Source of the DNA: Kitasatospora sp. MAP5-34
Lineage (GTDB): Bacteria; Actinomycetota; Actinomycetes; Streptomycetales; Streptomycetaceae
DNA: 64,000 nt
Reading direction: 5' to 3'
NCBI RefSeq assembly: GCF_029894335.1
Contig: NZ_JARXZC010000010.1
Span: 62,001-126,000 of the forward strand
In this document: piece after piece, positions 7,687-15,388 of the stretch
Layout of the letters: every line of letters begins with the position of its first letter
How positions within the stretch are numbered: position 1 is the first letter of the stretch
Notes under the pieces: generated by a model
The model's input: the letters and a program-made list of their open reading frames with translations, nothing else
Told to the model about the DNA's origin: nothing
The model's database searches: none
Translations under genes and position numbers: made by a program

Positions 7687-8793
7687 GTGGCAGCCAGCGA
7701 CCGGGCGGACAAGTCCCCCCGCGAGGAGGCCCTGCTGCGGGCCTCCCTCAGTGCCATCGCCCCCGGGACGGGGCTCCGCGACGGTCTGGAGCGGGTGCTA
7801 CGGGCCAACACGGGCGGCCTGATCGTGCTGGGCTTCGACAAGACCGTCGAGTCCGTGTGCACGGGCGGCTTCGTGCTGGACGTCGAGTTCACCGCCACCA
7901 GGCTGCGCGAACTGTGCAAGCTGGACGGCGCGGTGGTGCTCGACAAGGACATCACCAAGATCGTCCGGGCCGGGGTGCACCTGATGCCCGACTCGACCAT
8001 CCCCACCGACGAGACCGGCACCCGCCACCGCACCGCCGAGCGGGTCAACCGCCAGACCGGCTACCCGGTAGTGGCTGTCTCGCACTCGATGCGGCTGATC
8101 GCGATGTACGTCAACGGCACCCGCCGGGTCCTGGAGGACTCGACCACCGTGCTCTCCCGCGCCAACCAGGCGCTGGCCACCCTGGAGCGGTACAAGCTGC
8201 GCCTGGACGAGGTGGCCGGCACGCTCTCCGCCCTGGAGATCGAGGACCTGGTCACCGTGCGGGACGTCACCGCCGTCGCCCAGCGGCTGGAGATGGTCCG
8301 GCTGATCGCGACCGAGATCGCCGGGTACGTCCTGGAGCTCGGCACGGACGGCCGACTGCTCTCGCTCCAGCTGGACGAGCTGATCCAGGGGGTCGAGCCC
8401 GAGCGCGAGCTCGTCGCCCGCGACTACTTTCCCGAGCGGGCCGCCAAGCGCGGCCGCACGGTGCCCGAGGTGCTCGCCGACCTCGAGGCGCTCACCCACG
8501 CGGAGCTGCTGGACCTGCAGACCGTCGCCAAGGCGCTCGGCTACTCCGGCACCCCGGAGTCGCTGGACTCGGCCGTCTCGCCGCGTGGCTACCGGCTACT
8601 GGCCAAGATCCCGCGTCTGCCCAACACCGTCATCGAGCGGCTGGTCGAGCACTTCGGCGGGCTGCAGAAGTTGCTCGCGGCGAGCATCGACGACCTCCAG
8701 ACCGTCGAGGGCGTCGGCGAGACCCGGGCCCGTTCGGTGCGCGAGGGGCTGTCCCGGCTCGCAGAATCGTCCATTCTCGAGCGCTACGTCTGA
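7687..8793 (+). CDS. disA: Diadenylate cyclase DisA (c-di-AMP synthase)
   Basis: A 368-residue protein that makes cyclic di-AMP from two ATP and scans DNA for lesions as an octamer. The DAC domain carries the catalytic DGA motif at 80-82 and the RHR motif at 113-115. A helical linker follows, and a C-terminal RuvA-like helix-hairpin-helix domain with LVEHFGGLQKLL and VEGVGETRARSVREGL. GTG 7687 is supported by GGAGGAG a few bases upstream. c-di-AMP controls osmotic balance and potassium uptake in Streptomyces. The gene follows radA and is closed by a strong hairpin. Confidence 0.97.
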   Translation: MAASDRADKSPREEALLRASLSAIAPGTGLRDGLERVLRANTGGLIVLGFDKTVESVCTGGFVLDVEFTATRLRELCKLDGAVVLDKDITKIVRAGVHLMPDSTIPTDETGTRHRTAERVNRQTGYPVVAVSHSMRLIAMYVNGTRRVLEDSTTVLSRANQALATLERYKLRLDEVAGTLSALEIEDLVTVRDVTAVAQRLEMVRLIATEIAGYVLELGTDGRLLSLQLDELIQGVEPERELVARDYFPERAAKRGRTVPEVLADLEALTHAELLDLQTVAKALGYSGTPESLDSAVSPRGYRLLAKIPRLPNTVIERLVEHFGGLQKLLAASIDDLQTVEGVGETRARSVREGLSRLAESSILERYV

Positions 8794-9149
8794 CCGGTCC
8801 TGCCGCCTGTGCCGTGAGCACCGCCTTGGTGGGCGGAGGCTACTCGGCGGGCCGGTGGGGCGGCCCGCCGAGCTGCTGTTGCCAGCCTGACGGCTTGGCA
8901 GGTGAGCGACAAGATACCTTTCTCGTCGTCATGCCCAGGACACCTGGCGGACATCCGGCCGAGGCGGGAGCCACCGGCGAACCGGGGCAGAACCGAACAG
9001 AGCGGACGCCGTCGGCCGTCCGGTGTGACGATCAGTTCGAGGTGTTCACGGTGGCGTGACAGCCGGATCCACCGACCGAGACAGGCCCGGCCCGCCGGAT
9101 GACCGGAAAAAACTGGTTGCGGGGCGGGCCGCCGTGATGCGGGGAGTGG
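8794..9149. other. Intergenic region after disA
   Basis: It holds the disA terminator hairpin and a second inverted pair (CGGCCCGCC at 9088-9096 and GGCGGGCCG at 9123-9131) that could terminate the minus-strand gene to the right. A 42-codon open frame at 8931-9059 begins 10 nt after TACCTT, but nothing else supports it as a gene. Confidence 0.4.
8843..8872 (+). terminator. disA terminator
   Basis: The 12-bp arms CTCGGCGGGCCG and CGGCCCGCCGAG pair perfectly around a 6-nt loop, 50 bp after the disA stop. There is no clear U-tract, as is common in actinobacteria. Confidence 0.75.
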
Positions 9150-10013
9150 TCAGCCCTCCAGGCGTACCGACGTGCGGGCCGTGACCTGGCCACCGGCCGG
9201 GCCGTTCAGGTAGGCCTGCACCAGGTAGTTCCCGGCCGGGGCGGTCGAACCGTCCGCCGAGGCGCACTGGGGCTTGCTGCGGCTGCGGTCCCAGGTGAAC
9301 GTCTCGGTCAGGCCGGTGCCCGCCGGGAGCTGCACCCAGGTGTCCTGATGGTCCGTCGGACAGTCGCCCGAGGACCAGATCCGCTCGTTGGCGGTCGAGG
9401 TGACGACGATGGTCGAGGCCGCACGGCCCAGGTCCACCCGGCAGTTGGAGCCGGAGGCGTTGCGCACGGTCAGCGCGAGCCGGGGCTTGTCCTTGAGCTC
9501 GTACGAGTTCTGCGAGCCGGCCAGCTCCAAGGTGACCTGCGAGGCGGTGCAGACCGGGAGGGCCATCACCTCGGCGGTGTTCACCGGAGGCTGCCCCGTC
9601 GACCCGCCGCCGGCTCCACCGGACGATCCCACCGACCCGCCGCTCGCTCCGCCGCCCGTCGAGCCGGAGGTGGCGTCGCCCCCGCCGGTCGTACCGCCGC
9701 CGGTCAGGCTGACCTCGCCGCCGCTGCTGCCCGAGACGCCGCCCGAGCCGCTGGGGGCCGCAGCGCCGCCCGAACCGCCCGTCCCACCGGGACGGCTGTT
9801 GATCGCGGGACCGCTCGGCGTCGCACCCGGGGTGATCGACTGAGCCGGTAGCGGCAGCGCGGTCTTGTCCGTGGACTTCCCGCCACCGCCCTGACCGGAC
9901 GTCAGCCAGAGCAGCACGGCGAGAACGGCGACCAGAGCACCGAGCACGACGACTCGCCGCCGCCAGTAGATCGAGGCCGGCAGCGGTCCCACGGGTTGAC
10001 GCAGAGAGGGCAC
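9150..10013 (-). CDS. Conserved membrane-anchored protein with Ser/Gly-rich linker
   Basis: A 287-residue protein: a short cytoplasmic N terminus (PSLRQPVGPLPASIYWRRR), one membrane helix near residues 20-40 (VVVLGALVAVLAVLLWLT), a glycine/serine-rich linker of about 100 residues, and an extracellular beta-rich domain of about 130 residues. That domain contains the paired cysteines of VCTASQ, SNCRVD, GDCPT and QCAS and aromatic positions typical of a secreted immunoglobulin-like module. Its function is not known. GTG 10013 is preferred over TTG 10019 because TAGAGT ends 6 nt upstream of it, fitting a leaderless message. It lies between disA and mutY on the opposite strand. Confidence 0.8.
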   Translation of the reverse strand: MPSLRQPVGPLPASIYWRRRVVVLGALVAVLAVLLWLTSGQGGGGKSTDKTALPLPAQSITPGATPSGPAINSRPGGTGGSGGAAAPSGSGGVSGSSGGEVSLTGGGTTGGGDATSGSTGGGASGGSVGSSGGAGGGSTGQPPVNTAEVMALPVCTASQVTLELAGSQNSYELKDKPRLALTVRNASGSNCRVDLGRAASTIVVTSTANERIWSSGDCPTDHQDTWVQLPAGTGLTETFTWDRSRSKPQCASADGSTAPAGNYLVQAYLNGPAGGQVTARTSVRLEG

Positions 10014-10019
10014 GCGCAA

Positions 10020-10025
10020 ACTCTA
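10020..10025 (-). promoter_or_regulatory. -10 element of a leaderless transcript
   Basis: TAGAGT on the minus strand ends 6 nt before GTG 10013. Confidence 0.5.
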
Positions 10026-10277
10026 CGAGACTGTGTGCACCCGTTGACGCATCAACACCGCTATGGCGTCGCTTCCTTCACATGATCCGCCATTTGGTCC
10101 GGATGGGGGAGCCGGACGGCGGCGGCCTCGTTCGTCGGCGATCATCATGGCACGGCGCCCGAGGACGGTCCGGGACGCTCGGTAAATCGGCTCTCGGCCG
10201 ACAGCGGAACGCAGGCCCGGGGGCATGAACCCGGGAGCGCGGACCTGGGCGCGCGGACGTGGGAGGATCGAAGCGCC

Positions 10278-11195
10278 ATGGTTGCCATCTCCTCAGCCCC
10301 AGACCAGTCGCGCCGCTCGACCCCGGCCCCGCTGCTGCACTCGACCGTCCTCGGCTGGTACGAGGCCAACGCCCGTGACCTGCCCTGGCGTACCGCCGAG
10401 GCTTCGCCGTGGGCGGTCATGGTGAGCGAGTTCATGCTCCAGCAGACCCCGGTCAAGCGGGTGCTCCCCGCGTACGCCGCCTGGCTCGAACGCTGGCCCA
10501 CACCCGCCGACCTGGCCGCCGACGCGCCGGGAGAGGCGGTCCGGATGTGGGGTCGGCTCGGCTACCCGCGCCGCGCCCTGCGCCTGCACGCCGCCGCGGT
10601 GGCGATCACCGAGCAGCACGACGGCCAGGTGCCGGAGGACCACGCCGCGCTGCTGGCACTGCCCGGCGTGGGGGAGTACACCGCCGCCGCAGTCGCCTCG
10701 TTCGCCTACCGGCAGCGCCATGTGGTGCTGGACACCAATGTCCGCCGGGTGTTCGCCCGGGCCGTGACGGGCGTCGAGTTCCCGGCCCAGGCGACCACGG
10801 CGGCCGAGCGCAGGGCCGCGACCGAGCTGCTGCCCGCCGCCGCCGAGACCGCCGCGACCTGGGCGGTCGGGGTGATGGAACTGGGCGCACTGGTCTGCAC
10901 CGCGCGCAATCCGAGCTGCGCCGAGTGCCCGCTGATCCGGCACTGTGCCTGGCAGGCGGCCGGCCGGCCGCCGTACGAGGGCCCCGCGCGGCGCGGGCAG
11001 TCGTACGAGGGGACGGACCGTCAGGTGCGCGGCAAGCTGCTGGCCGTCCTGCGGGAGGCGCACGGGGAGGTGCCGCAGGCGCGCCTGGACGCCGTCTGGC
11101 CCGAACCGGTGCAGCGGGCGCGGGCGCTGGACGGGCTGGTCACGGACGGCCTGGTCGAGCCGGTCGCCCCTGGTGTGTACCGCCTGCCGGTCTGA
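10278..11195 (+). CDS. mutY: A/G-specific adenine DNA glycosylase MutY
   Basis: A 305-residue base-excision repair enzyme that removes adenine paired with 8-oxoguanine. Visible motifs are the catalytic glutamate in SEFMLQQT, the helix-hairpin-helix LPGVGEYTAAA, the catalytic aspartate in VVLDTNVRR, and the 4Fe-4S ligands in the spacing Cx6Cx2Cx5C (CTARNPSCAECPLIRHC). The C terminus is a winged-helix-like segment in place of the longer MutT-like domain of E. coli MutY, as is usual in actinobacteria. ATG 10278 has GGGAGGA about 11 nt upstream. It ends in a 15-bp tandem repeat and a strong terminator. Confidence 0.95.
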   Translation: MVAISSAPDQSRRSTPAPLLHSTVLGWYEANARDLPWRTAEASPWAVMVSEFMLQQTPVKRVLPAYAAWLERWPTPADLAADAPGEAVRMWGRLGYPRRALRLHAAAVAITEQHDGQVPEDHAALLALPGVGEYTAAAVASFAYRQRHVVLDTNVRRVFARAVTGVEFPAQATTAAERRAATELLPAAAETAATWAVGVMELGALVCTARNPSCAECPLIRHCAWQAAGRPPYEGPARRGQSYEGTDRQVRGKLLAVLREAHGEVPQARLDAVWPEPVQRARALDGLVTDGLVEPVAPGVYRLPV

Positions 11196-11205
11196 TCCCG
11201 CCTTC

Positions 11206-11295
11206 GGACGGCGTTCCTGCGGACGGCGTGTCTGCGTACAGCGCTCCTTCGGACGGCGCTCCTGCGGACAGCGCTCCTGCGGACGACGTGAAAGC
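11206..11295. repeat. Six tandem 15-bp units after mutY
   Basis: Units begin at 11206, 11221, 11236, 11251, 11266 and 11281, consensus GGACGGCGCTCCTGC. The last is degenerate and runs into the terminator. They start 10 bp after the mutY stop codon and keep a period divisible by three. Confidence 0.85.
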
Positions 11296-11324
11296 GCCCA
11301 CCCCGGGGGACCAGGGTGGGCGCT
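11293..11324. terminator. Bidirectional terminator, mutY / MFS gene
   Basis: Perfect 11-bp arms AGCGCCCACCC (11293-11303) and GGGTGGGCGCT (11314-11324) with a 10-nt loop lie between two convergent genes. Confidence 0.85.
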
Positions 11325-11346
11325 GTCTCGGGGGTGTTGCGGACCG

Positions 11347-12927
11347 TCAGATGGCCTCGAGCTGGGGCTCGGCCGCCTGCTGGCCGGGGCCACCGCGCAG
11401 CGGGATCTCGCGCAGGAAGACGGCGGCGGCGACGGAGACCAGGCTGATCACCGCACCCCACAGGAACACGGTGTGGATGCCGTTGGAGACGGCGTGGTGG
11501 TAGGCGTCCTGTACGGGGGCGGCCAGCTTCTTCAGCTGTGCGGGGCCCAGCTGGCCGGTGCCGCCGGACATCGGGACACCGGACGCCTTCATGGTGTCGG
11601 TGACACGGTTGTTGAAGAGCGCGCCGAACAGGGCGACGCCGAACGAGCCGCCGATGGTGCGGAACAGGGTGGCGGTGGAGCTGGCCACGCCCATGTCCTT
11701 GAGCTCCACGCTGTTCTGGGCGACCAGCATGGTGATCTGCATCAGGAACCCCATGCCCGCGCCGAGCACGATCATGAAGCAGGCGGCGGTGAAGCTGCTG
11801 CTGCTCGTCCCGAGGGTGGAGAGCAGCAGGCAGCCGCCGGCCATCACGGTGGTGCCGATCATCGGGAAGATCCGGTACTTGCCGGTCTTGGAGACGACCT
11901 GGCCGACCACCAGCGAGACCACCAGCATGCCGAACATCATCGGCATCAGCAGCAGGCCGGAGTTGGTCGCCGAGGCGCCCTGGACGGTCTGCTGGTAGAG
12001 CGGCAGGAAGGTGACGGCGCCGAACATCGAGAAGCCGACGATGAAGCCGATCAGCGAGACCATGGAGAAGTTGCGGTTCTTGAAGAGCGTGAGCGGGAGC
12101 ATCGGCTCCTCGACCCGCTGCTCGACGTAGCAGAAGCCGATCAGCGATGCTGCGGCGAGCGCGGCCAGGCCGAGGATCTCCTTCGAGCTCCAGGCGTACT
12201 GCTGGCCGCCCCAGGTGGTGATCAGGACCAGCGAGGTGATGCCGACGGTGAGCAGGATCGCGCCGAGGTAGTCGATCTTGGCGGTGGAGCGGACCTTCGG
12301 GAGCTTCAGCGTGACGATGATGACCGCGAGGGCGATCAGACCGAACGGCAGGTTGATGTAGAAGATCCAGTGCCAGCTGAAGTGGTCGGTGATGAAGCCG
12401 CCGGCCAGCGGGCCGCCGACCGTGGCCAGCGCCATCACGGCGGCGAACATGCCCTGGTACTTGGCACGGTCACGCGGTGCCACCAGGGCACCCATGATCG
12501 ACATGACGCCGACCATCAGACCGCCGGCGCCGAGGCCCTGCAGGGCGCGGAAGCCGATCAGCTCGTTCATCGACTGGGAGAGGCCGGACAGTGCCGAGCC
12601 CACCAGGAATATGACGATCGAGGTGAGGAAGGTGCCCTTGCGGCCGTAGAGGTCACCGAGCTTGCCCCAGATCGGGGTCGAGGCGGCGGTGGCCAGGGTG
12701 TAGGCCGTCACCACCCAGGAGAGGTGTTCGGCGCCGTGGAGGTCGCCGACGATGGTCGGCATCGCGGTTCCGACGATCAGGTTGTCGAGCATGGCCAGCA
12801 GCATGGCGACCACCAACCCGATCATCACCAGGCGGATCTCGCGCGGCGATCTCGGCGTGGGATCGGTCGGCCCCTCGGCTCCGGCGGGAGGGGTGTCCGC
12901 CGGAGTCTCGACCTGCTGTTGTGACAT
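11347..12927 (-). CDS. MFS drug exporter, DHA2 (EmrB/QacA, 14-helix) family
   Basis: A 526-residue proton-driven multidrug exporter. Motif C of the DHA family is visible as MLDNLIVGTAMPTI, followed by WVVTAYTLATAASTPIWGKLGDLYGRKG (motif A, split here by the helix 2/3 loop) and about 14 hydrophobic segments. The N-terminal 30 residues are a proline/glutamate-rich cytoplasmic tail. ATG 12927 has GGGAG about 8 nt upstream; longer in-frame starts lack a site. A TetR-family regulator gene is divergent across a 226-bp gap, the usual arrangement for an exporter repressed by its neighbour and released by the exported compound. The substrate is unknown. Confidence 0.93.
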   Translation of the reverse strand: MSQQQVETPADTPPAGAEGPTDPTPRSPREIRLVMIGLVVAMLLAMLDNLIVGTAMPTIVGDLHGAEHLSWVVTAYTLATAASTPIWGKLGDLYGRKGTFLTSIVIFLVGSALSGLSQSMNELIGFRALQGLGAGGLMVGVMSIMGALVAPRDRAKYQGMFAAVMALATVGGPLAGGFITDHFSWHWIFYINLPFGLIALAVIIVTLKLPKVRSTAKIDYLGAILLTVGITSLVLITTWGGQQYAWSSKEILGLAALAAASLIGFCYVEQRVEEPMLPLTLFKNRNFSMVSLIGFIVGFSMFGAVTFLPLYQQTVQGASATNSGLLLMPMMFGMLVVSLVVGQVVSKTGKYRIFPMIGTTVMAGGCLLLSTLGTSSSSFTAACFMIVLGAGMGFLMQITMLVAQNSVELKDMGVASSTATLFRTIGGSFGVALFGALFNNRVTDTMKASGVPMSGGTGQLGPAQLKKLAAPVQDAYHHAVSNGIHTVFLWGAVISLVSVAAAVFLREIPLRGGPGQQAAEPQLEAI

Positions 12928-12979
12928 GGTGCGTCTCCCGGTGAGCGTGGTGCCGGTTGCCGGGCCTCTCGGCTCACTT

Positions 12980-12997
12980 ACTTGACGACCGGCTAGT
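12980..12997. promoter_or_regulatory. Candidate TetR operator in divergent promoter region
   Basis: An imperfect 18-bp dyad, ACTTGACGACCGGCTAGT, in which six of nine base pairs are symmetric. It lies between the exporter and regulator genes, 53 bp upstream of the exporter start. ACTTAC and GTAAGT at 12976 and 13016 form a wider outer inverted repeat. Confidence 0.3.
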
Positions 12998-13153
12998 GAA
13001 TCGTCCGGTGGCACGGTAAGTTGTCCATAAGGCGGGCGTCAAGCCAGTTTCGGTCGCAGTCTCGCGGGCAGGGAGAATGCACCCCGGGCGGACACTTGCA
13101 ACTCGGCGTTTCCGTCACCCCGTCAACGCAGTCATGAGGCAGGCCAGCAAGCC

Positions 13154-13834
13154 ATGAGTACGACGCAGAGCCCCCGCAGTGACACCCGGGCACGCATCAT
13201 CGACGTGGCGCTCGAACTCTTTGCCGGCCAGGGGTACGAGAAGACCTCGCTGCGGGAGATCGCCGACCGGCTGGGGGTGACCAAAGCCGCGCTGTACTAC
13301 CACTTCAAGACCAAGGACGACATCGTCCTCGGCATCGTCGAGAGCATGGCCGCGCCGATCGACGACGCCATCGCGTGGGGGGAGGGGAAGGAGTGGTCGC
13401 CCGAGCTGCGGGACGAGCTGGTCCGCCGGTTCGCGGCGGGAATGGCCGAGCGGGTGCCGCTGCTGCGCTTCTTCCACGACAACCAGCCGGCGCTGCGCGA
13501 CTCGCCGGCCGGGCTGGAGTTCAAGGCACGGATGCTGGCGATGATCGGGCTGGTGCACGGACCCGACGCGAACTTTCAGGACCGGCTGCGGGCCACCATG
13601 TCGCTGTTCGCGATCAACTCTGCCTTCTTCCTGCTCAAGTACGACAACCGGTGCGCGCCTGAGGAGGAGGCGGCTCGCGGAGCGGCTCGGGTGGCGGCAC
13701 GGGGGACGACGGAGGGCGGCGGCGACGGGGTCGGGGCCGGGGTGGACGCCACCACGTTGTCGGAGGCGATGGATGCGGCCCTGGAGGTCGCCTTGGAGAT
13801 CGCCGGGCGAATCGAGTCGCCGTCGGAGCGATGA
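13154..13834 (+). CDS. TetR/AcrR-family transcriptional regulator
   Basis: A 226-residue repressor. The N-terminal helix-turn-helix is clear: ARIIDVALELFAGQGYEKTSL, then REIADRLGVTKAALYYHFKTKDD at about residues 34-56. The C-terminal ligand domain is helical; its tail holds a low-complexity alanine/glycine stretch (about 175-200) before a last helix. It is divergent from the DHA2 exporter gene and is probably its ligand-responsive repressor. ATG 13154 has GAGGCAGG about 15 nt upstream, which is weak. The stop codon lies inside an AT-rich 24-bp palindrome. Confidence 0.92.
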   Translation: MSTTQSPRSDTRARIIDVALELFAGQGYEKTSLREIADRLGVTKAALYYHFKTKDDIVLGIVESMAAPIDDAIAWGEGKEWSPELRDELVRRFAAGMAERVPLLRFFHDNQPALRDSPAGLEFKARMLAMIGLVHGPDANFQDRLRATMSLFAINSAFFLLKYDNRCAPEEEAARGAARVAARGTTEGGGDGVGAGVDATTLSEAMDAALEVALEIAGRIESPSER

Positions 13835-13869
13835 CAGATTTCAAAATCTGTCATCTGTAATCTGTCATC
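13831..13869. promoter_or_regulatory. AT-rich 24-bp palindrome plus third half-site
   Basis: The arms ATGACAGATTT (13831-13841) and AAATCTGTCAT (13844-13854) are perfect inverted repeats separated by only 2 nt. A further copy of ATCTGTCATC starts at 13860. It overlaps the TetR-gene stop codon and precedes the convergent M23 peptidase stop. The base composition is far from that of the surroundings. It resembles a TetR-family operator more than a terminator, because the 2-nt spacer cannot form a loop without opening the stem. Confidence 0.6.
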
Positions 13870-13912
13870 ACCTCTCCGGCGACGCCCACCGCCCGACATC
13901 CAACGCCCGACG

Positions 13913-14854
13913 CTAGAAGTCGGTCGCACCGTGCTCCGTCAGATAGCCGATCGGATCCACGACCGCTCCGTAATGGTTGCTGGTCCGGATCTCGAAGTGC
14001 AGATGCGGCCCTGTGGAGTTCCCGGTGCTTCCTGACTGGCCGATCTCCTGGCCGGCGGCCACCCTGTCCCCGGCGCTCACGGAGATGAACGACATGTGCG
14101 CGTACTCCGCGTAGTGGTCGTCCGGCAGTCGCAGTACGACCTCCTTGCCGTACGCGCCCGCGTACCCGGCCGAGACCACGGTGGCGTCGCCCACGGCATG
14201 CAGCGGCGTGCCGAGGTCCACCGCGAAGTCGACTCCCGTGTGGTATCCCGCCGCGTACTCGGCGTTGGCGACGCCGTACGGGTTGGTGATCGGCGCGCCC
14301 GGCGCCGGGGCGTACCAGGCCGGCGGCTCGGGCGCCGGGGCGGGTTCTGCGGCCGGGGCGGGTTCGCGTGTGGGTGGCGGGGCAGCGGCAGAGGTCGGCG
14401 CCGTGCTGGGCGTCAGGTTGCCCGCCACCGCTACGGCGTCCTGCGAGGACACCGAACTCGGCGGCTGGTACGCGATCGGTGCCCCGATCTGCACCAGGCC
14501 CACCGCCCAGAGCTTCGACGGCTTGGCGGACCTCCCCGCAGCTCCCGACGCCCCTGGCGCCCCGGAGCCGGCCGCCTCCGCCCTTGCCCCGGCAGCTGCT
14601 GCCGCTGCGGCTTCGGCTTCCGCCGAGGCGGGGTTGGCGGTGAAGGCCGAGCTGCCCGGCGTGGTCGGCCGGACGGTCTGTGCGGCGGCCGATCCCGGAA
14701 TCAGCAGTGCGCCGAAGGCCAGCGTCATCGCTCCGCTCCAGGCCACCACCGAGTGTCGTTCCCGGAGCCAGACGGCCGCCGGTCGGAGCGGGGCGGGGGT
14801 GCGGGAGGGGGTCGCCACGGTGAGCCGGTGGCGTGCGGCGTGCGGGGAAGGCAT
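13913..14854 (-). CDS. Secreted M23-family (LytM) metallopeptidase
   Basis: A 313-residue cell-wall peptidase precursor. A basic N terminus and a hydrophobic segment near residues 35-58 (SVVAWSGAMTLAFGALLIP, then GSAAAQT) form a signal peptide or anchor. A long alanine/proline-rich linker follows, and then a C-terminal LytM domain with the zinc and catalytic motifs HTGVDFA and HLHFE near residues 205 and 285. Such enzymes cut peptidoglycan cross-links or stem peptides. ATG 14854 is the first start that keeps the basic leader. The upstream region has an inverted repeat like a BlaI operator but no recognisable c-di-AMP riboswitch. Confidence 0.92.
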   Translation of the reverse strand: MPSPHAARHRLTVATPSRTPAPLRPAAVWLRERHSVVAWSGAMTLAFGALLIPGSAAAQTVRPTTPGSSAFTANPASAEAEAAAAAAAGARAEAAGSGAPGASGAAGRSAKPSKLWAVGLVQIGAPIAYQPPSSVSSQDAVAVAGNLTPSTAPTSAAAPPPTREPAPAAEPAPAPEPPAWYAPAPGAPITNPYGVANAEYAAGYHTGVDFAVDLGTPLHAVGDATVVSAGYAGAYGKEVVLRLPDDHYAEYAHMSFISVSAGDRVAAGQEIGQSGSTGNSTGPHLHFEIRTSNHYGAVVDPIGYLTEHGATDF

Positions 14855-15388
14855 CTAGTGACAGCACCTCGTGGTCGGGGACAGCGCGGGGCCGAGCCGC
14901 TGGGGCTCGCCGGGCTGGTAGGACCAAGCAGATGTAATACGGTCATAACGACCCGCCCCAAATCACGCACCTACTACGGCGTGTAGTGTCCGCGCCCGCC
15001 AACTTCAAGCCGTTGGCCTAACGATCGGTCGGGCGGATCACCGTCAGTTCGTCCAATCGGGTGGCGCGCCGCCCGCCGCACTTGCCACCGCACCTTGATG
15101 CCCTGCTACCGCACCTACTACCGCCCCTAGTACCAACGCCGCGCCCTGTGACAATCACCACCGGAGAGCGTCGTCGGCCGGACCCGGCGGCTTGGAACGG
15201 CGCGCGCCTACCCTGGTGGTCGGGAGGTCAATCGTGGCCCGGACCACAGCCCCGCCACCGCCGTTCTGCAGGCGGGCTGTCCAGTCGCAGCACCGCGTGC
15301 CAGGCTGAGCCCGCGCCCCAGCAGCAGTACCGCGTCCTGCCTGACACCACCTGCTTGAGAAACCCCTTCCCGACCGGAGGAACTCCTC
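14855..15388. other. Divergent intergenic region, M23 peptidase / aldehyde dehydrogenase
   Basis: 534 bp with no supported gene. The stretch 15075-15145 is low-complexity CACC/CTACC-rich DNA. A dyad ACTAC-N5-GTAGT lies at 14973-14987. A good ribosome site (GGAGGAA) is present at the right end for the dehydrogenase gene. Confidence 0.5.
14973..14987. promoter_or_regulatory. Dyad ACTAC-N5-GTAGT upstream of M23 peptidase
   Basis: A 15-bp inverted repeat lies 119 bp upstream of the peptidase start. The half-site resembles the TACA/TGTA-type sites of BlaI/MecI regulators, and such a regulator is encoded at 23279-23737. The link is inference only. Confidence 0.3.

Noticed and set aside
8931..9059. 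42-codon open frame after disA with TACCTT 10 nt upstream
   Set aside because: No ribosome site, no domain, and it lies directly after a terminator; codon use does not separate it from non-coding DNA.
11206..11295. CRISPR-like array
   Set aside because: The units are directly tandem with no spacers, and no cas genes are near.
14855..15100. c-di-AMP (ydaO-type) riboswitch upstream of the M23 peptidase
   Set aside because: Such riboswitches precede wall-hydrolase genes in Streptomyces, but the conserved core was not found on either strand here.
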